5,961 bases of DNA from Candidatus Latescibacterota bacterium (GTDB lineage: Bacteria > Latescibacterota > UBA2968 > UBA8231). Location: assembly GCA_003529325.1 (NCBI GenBank), contig DPVW01000235.1, positions 1-5,961 on the forward strand. Reading direction: 5' to 3'. Position 1 is the stretch's first letter; every line of letters begins with the position of its first letter. The notes under the pieces are model-generated. The model was not told the DNA's origin and searched no databases. It was given only the letters and a program-made list of their open reading frames with translations. The position numbers were made by a program, and so were the translations under genes. Positions 3,241-5,961 of the stretch are shown in pieces.

Positions 3241-5826
3241 TTACTCGTCGATGCTCACCTGAGCATCGACGGGTTGTCCGGCGAGCCAGTCCAGCAATCC
3301 AGCCAGAATCTTTTCGGCGATGGCCTGCCGACCTGCCTCCGACGCAAGAAACTCCTCGTCTTCGGCATGGCTCATGAAGGCCTGCTCCACGAGGATCGAC
3401 GGCAGCGAGGACATGCGCGTCGGCCGGTAGTTGAAGGACCCAACAGTACCGAATTCATCCAATCCTAACTCCAGCATCCGGTCATACACGCGCGTCGCCA
3501 ACGGCGCCCAGAAGGGGTCGTGATAGAAGGTGCATGTCCCCCCGGTGCGCAGGAAGCCACCCCCCGCGGAGTTGGCGTGAATGCTGATAAACACGTGCGC
3601 CCCTGAATTTCGTACGGAATCGCGCCGCGCCATGTAGGGGACACCATCGATGCCGTCGCGCAACTGCACGACTTCGGCGCCGGCAGCACGGACCAGATCT
3701 CCAAGGATGAGGGCCGTCGCCAGATTCACGTCTCGTTCGAGCAAACCGGACAGACCGATGGCCCCCGTGCTGCTGCCCCCGTGGCCGGCCTCGATGGCGA
3801 CTTTCAAACCTGTCAGCGGCTTTGCGTCGACATCGTTCAGCATCGGCGGATGGCGCAGTGTCACGACTAGAGAGCCACCCTCGGGTCGCACGTCGTAACC
3901 CCAGATTCGGTCCGTGTTCAGGTGAATGACAGCTTCGTAGGTCTCGGCATCGAGTTGGCGCCAGGTCACCTTGTCGACGAAGCGCAGCCCGGAGCGGTGC
4001 GACAACCAGGTGCTGCTGGTCTGCACACCGTACAGGGTGACCCGGATTCGACGACCGTCCGGATCGGACTGTACGACGTATGGTACCGGCTCGGGGCGTG
4101 GGATACGGACCACGTCGGTGCTATCGGTGGCCGAGGCGCTGATGGAGCGGATGTAATACCGTGGTGTCACCGTGCCTGTGGGCGCCTCTTCCACGTACCG
4201 TCGGCTCATGTAGCCGACAGTGTGGGGCCCGAGCCGCACGCGGTGGCGGCGGCCGATCTGACCGTTGGTCTGCAGCACGACCCCTTCGGGCCATTCGGCG
4301 AGATACGGACCGCCGAGACGCACCGCACCGAGGCTATAGGACAGATAGGACTCCGGCGCCGACGTGATGACGACAGGGAAGTCGTGAGGTTCGCGTACGT
4401 CGATGGGATGGGAGAGCCGATGCTTGATCCCCTTGCCACCATCGGTCTGACGCAGGCGAAACTCGACATGGTAACGGCGGCCTGGTTGCAGACGTGACAG
4501 CTGGAGGTCGGCTGAATACAGGGCGCTGGTCTCGCCGTCGACGCGGCCGAAGGGGACTTCGAGCCCACCAGGTTGAATGCAGGCGCTGGCGATCTGACCT
4601 GGTGAACCACGGAAGGACAAGCGCACCACGTCCGCTGACAACAGCGCCAGCGTATCCGACGGCTCGACGGATTTCTCGTCAAGCCAAAGTGGCAGCGCCG
4701 GTCGCGGCGGTTCGATGCGACGCTCGAACTGCTGTTCGTACACTGCGGTGCCACCACCATCCGGCCAGCGTGCCTGCAGTCGAATACGATTCGGTCCCTC
4801 CGCCATCGAGAGACTATCGAAGAATACGCCGGTAGCATAGACCTTTGAATCGAACCCGTTTATGGATGCTCGCGCTGTCGCGCCGGTGTGCCCGAGGAAC
4901 TCGAAGACCTCGCGTGTCGTCGTCGCTCCCGGTGCCGCCCGCAGTTCGACCCATGGTGCATTTCGGGTTACCGATCCGTCACCGGTGACGGCATACCGAT
5001 AGGGGGGTTTCCAGAAGCGCGTCTCCAGGGCCAGGCTGTCGCCACCGACGATGAGACGCAGTGTGTCGGGACGCTGCGGCAAGAACATCGCGATTCGACC
5101 TGCAGCATCGGTACGCAGCTCGTGGGCGGCGGAGTCGATGTGCACGACGCGATCACCGGCATCCGGCAGCCAGCGGGACAGATCCAGGCTGACAACCTGT
5201 GTCGAGTTGGCTCGCCAGGAGACAGGTCCCTCCGCGTCAGACACCAGCAGATCTGGCACGGGTTGCAGCGCCAGTGCTGCGTCGAGATTCGGACCGGAGA
5301 CAATCAGGTAGGGTTTGATCAACAACGCTTCTGCGGCGATCCCAACCCAGGTGCCGTCCGGGGGGCCGCTGACATACAGCCCATCGATGGCATAATGCGT
5401 CGTCAGATGCCTGGCGATCTCCTTCCACCGGACCCTGGCTACGGCGGGTGACTCACCGAGGTTGGTGGTCGGGGATATTGCCGCGTGGACGAGGAGTCCG
5501 TGTTGGTGGCCGGAGGAGATGGCGATTTCGAGGGGGTCGAAGCCCTCGGGCGTGGCGGCCCTGGTCTCGTCATCGACCTGCACGAGCAGTACCCCTCCTT
5601 GAGTTACGGCGGCGACGAAGCGGCGGATGTTGGTTCGGGCACTATCGGCATCGGCGTGAGCCCAGTTGGCCGGTTGCAGCCAGACCGCCCTGCGGCCAGG
5701 CAGTGCAGAGGATGCTGTGCCCTGTGGTGGTGGGCCACAAGATGTAGCAACTATGGTTGCGCTGGTGAGCAGACTGGCTAGAAGAAGGCGGGCTGGTATT
5801 CGACGTGTGTTGGTCTTGCGCGGCAT
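3241..5826 (-). CDS. Lipoprotein N-acetylmuramoyl-L-alanine amidase with GHL10-like N-terminus
   Basis: Large exported cell-wall hydrolase, 861 residues from this start (880 from the in-frame ATG at 5883; numbering here uses the longer form). MPRKTNTRRIPARLLLASLL opens a signal peptide ending VATSC, with lipobox Cys49 followed by Gly, so an outer-membrane or surface lipoprotein is likely. Residues about 64-175 (GRRAVWLQPANWAHAD; LLVHAAISPTTN; IDGLYVSGPP) resemble GHL10-type TIM-barrel proteins but look abbreviated. The middle (about 270-690) is beta-rich with Ig- or SH3-like and AMIN-like strands. Residues 693-875 form Amidase_3: zinc ligands H701 (EAGHGG), E716 (LLERD) and H769 (SIHAN), and catalytic E833 (LVEQAF) are all present. 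It should cleave the MurNAc-L-Ala bond of peptidoglycan stems. Start choice rests on the signal-peptide n-region; no strong Shine-Dalgarno precedes either ATG. It is divergent from the tRNA at the right edge. Confidence 0.85.
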   Translation of the reverse strand: MPRKTNTRRIPARLLLASLLTSATIVATSCGPPPQGTASSALPGRRAVWLQPANWAHADADSARTNIRRFVAAVTQGGVLLVQVDDETRAATPEGFDPLEIAISSGHQHGLLVHAAISPTTNLGESPAVARVRWKEIARHLTTHYAIDGLYVSGPPDGTWVGIAAEALLIKPYLIVSGPNLDAALALQPVPDLLVSDAEGPVSWRANSTQVVSLDLSRWLPDAGDRVVHIDSAAHELRTDAAGRIAMFLPQRPDTLRLIVGGDSLALETRFWKPPYRYAVTGDGSVTRNAPWVELRAAPGATTTREVFEFLGHTGATARASINGFDSKVYATGVFFDSLSMAEGPNRIRLQARWPDGGGTAVYEQQFERRIEPPRPALPLWLDEKSVEPSDTLALLSADVVRLSFRGSPGQIASACIQPGGLEVPFGRVDGETSALYSADLQLSRLQPGRRYHVEFRLRQTDGGKGIKHRLSHPIDVREPHDFPVVITSAPESYLSYSLGAVRLGGPYLAEWPEGVVLQTNGQIGRRHRVRLGPHTVGYMSRRYVEEAPTGTVTPRYYIRSISASATDSTDVVRIPRPEPVPYVVQSDPDGRRIRVTLYGVQTSSTWLSHRSGLRFVDKVTWRQLDAETYEAVIHLNTDRIWGYDVRPEGGSLVVTLRHPPMLNDVDAKPLTGLKVAIEAGHGGSSTGAIGLSGLLERDVNLATALILGDLVRAAGAEVVQLRDGIDGVPYMARRDSVRNSGAHVFISIHANSAGGGFLRTGGTCTFYHDPFWAPLATRVYDRMLELGLDEFGTVGSFNYRPTRMSSLPSILVEQAFMSHAEDEEFLASEAGRQAIAEKILAGLLDWLAGQPVDAQVSIDE
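3244..3273. terminator. Perfect hairpin at the convergent gene junction
   Basis: GTCGATGCTC (3247-3256), loop ACCT, GAGCATCGAC (3261-3270) form a perfect 10-bp stem. It is extended by C3246-G3271, a wobble pair, and C3244-G3273. It lies inside the last codons of the amidase gene and just after the reductase stop. No U tract follows on either strand, so it is not a canonical intrinsic terminator. It may act as a bidirectional 3'-end stabiliser or a terminator needing a factor. Confidence 0.5.
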
Positions 5827-5864
5827 CGGTGAGTGACGATCGGAAGTGGTGGGAGGGGGAGACT

Positions 5865-5905
5865 CAATGTACGGAATGCACATGTTCCGATCATGCTGTA
5901 CATTG
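5865..5905. promoter_or_regulatory. Nested inverted repeat between amidase and tRNA-Val
   Basis: Outer arms CAATGTAC (5865-5872) and GTACATTG (5898-5905) are exact reverse complements. Inside them CGGAA (5872-5876) and TTCCG (5885-5889) flank an 8-nt spacer, giving an operator-like CGGAA-N8-TTCCG. It spans the alternative amidase start at 5883 and sits 17 nt before the tRNA. A regulator-binding site or a transcript hairpin are both possible; neither is shown. Confidence 0.35.
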
Positions 5906-5922
5906 CTTTGTTCAGCAATAGA

Positions 5923-5961
5923 GGGCGATTAGCTCAGTTGGTTAGAGCACCTGCCTTACAA
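5923..5961 (+). tRNA. tRNA-Val(TAC), 5' half, truncated by window end
   Basis: The sequence starts GGGCGAT (acceptor arm, 5923-5929), then TA, D-arm GCTC-AGTTGGTTA-GAGC (5932-5948), A26, and anticodon stem CCTGC (5950-5954). The loop CTTACAA (5955-5961) places anticodon TAC at 5957-5959, which reads GUA and other Val codons. The invariant T8, A14 and GG of the D-loop are present. The 3' half, including the T-arm and acceptor strand, lies outside the window. Isotype is assigned from the anticodon and the GGGCGATTAGCTCAG start common to bacterial tRNA-Val. Confidence 0.93.

Noticed and set aside
3922..5781. Long plus-strand frames opposite the amidase
   Set aside because: They are shadows of a GC-rich coding strand. 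The minus-strand frame holds the signal peptide and all amidase catalytic residues.
1..5961. CRISPR array, insertion sequence or attachment site
   Set aside because: No regularly spaced repeats, no transposase or integrase motifs, and no terminal inverted repeats with target duplications were seen. The tRNA at the right edge is cut before its 3' end, so integration there cannot be judged.

Overview
The window comes from a GC-rich bacterium (roughly 60% GC by eye). The evidence is a bacterial-type TyrRS, sigma70-like promoters, intrinsic terminators and a probable lipoprotein amidase. I cannot place it to a phylum from sequence alone. The proteins look like those of uncultured FCB or planctomycete-like lineages, but that is only an impression.

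Layout, left to right. (1) The left edge holds the first 171 codons of tyrS on the minus strand. (2) Upstream of tyrS, also on the minus strand, is a compact regulatory leader. It has a good sigma70 promoter (TTGACC, 18-bp spacer, TATATT), a 24-codon ORF with two Tyr codons whose AUG sits at the predicted transcription start, a small hairpin, and then an 11-bp GC-rich hairpin followed by U5, placed before tyrS. This arrangement predicts transcription attenuation of tyrS. (3) Behind it, on the same strand, is a tiny ORF (39 codons) resembling a Fis-type helix-turn-helix; a +1 shift at its UGA would extend it up to the tyrS promoter. (4) Positions 905 to about 1150 hold no convincing gene, only alternative hairpins. 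(5) A scar follows: the N-terminal third of an aldo/keto reductase on the plus strand, without a usable start, abuts the N-terminal half of a nucleotidyltransferase (MNT, GSx10DxD) on the minus strand. Both are cut at their 3' ends at the same point. (6) A small four-helix membrane protein of unknown function and an intact 283-aa aldo/keto reductase run on the plus strand. (7) Converging on the reductase is a large (861-880 aa) predicted lipoprotein with a GHL10-like N-terminal region, beta-rich middle domains and a complete zinc amidase (Amidase_3). A perfect hairpin spans the 3' junction. (8) At the right edge, divergent from the amidase, begins a tRNA-Val(TAC), with a nested inverted repeat in the divergent intergenic region.

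There is no obvious single pathway. TyrRS is translation housekeeping, the amidase acts on the cell wall, the reductase is a cytosolic oxidoreductase of unknown substrate, and the 1150-1730 segment is remodelled accessory DNA. The most interesting object is the tyrS leader. If functional, it would be a ribosome-mediated, possibly leaderless, Tyr attenuator rather than a T-box.
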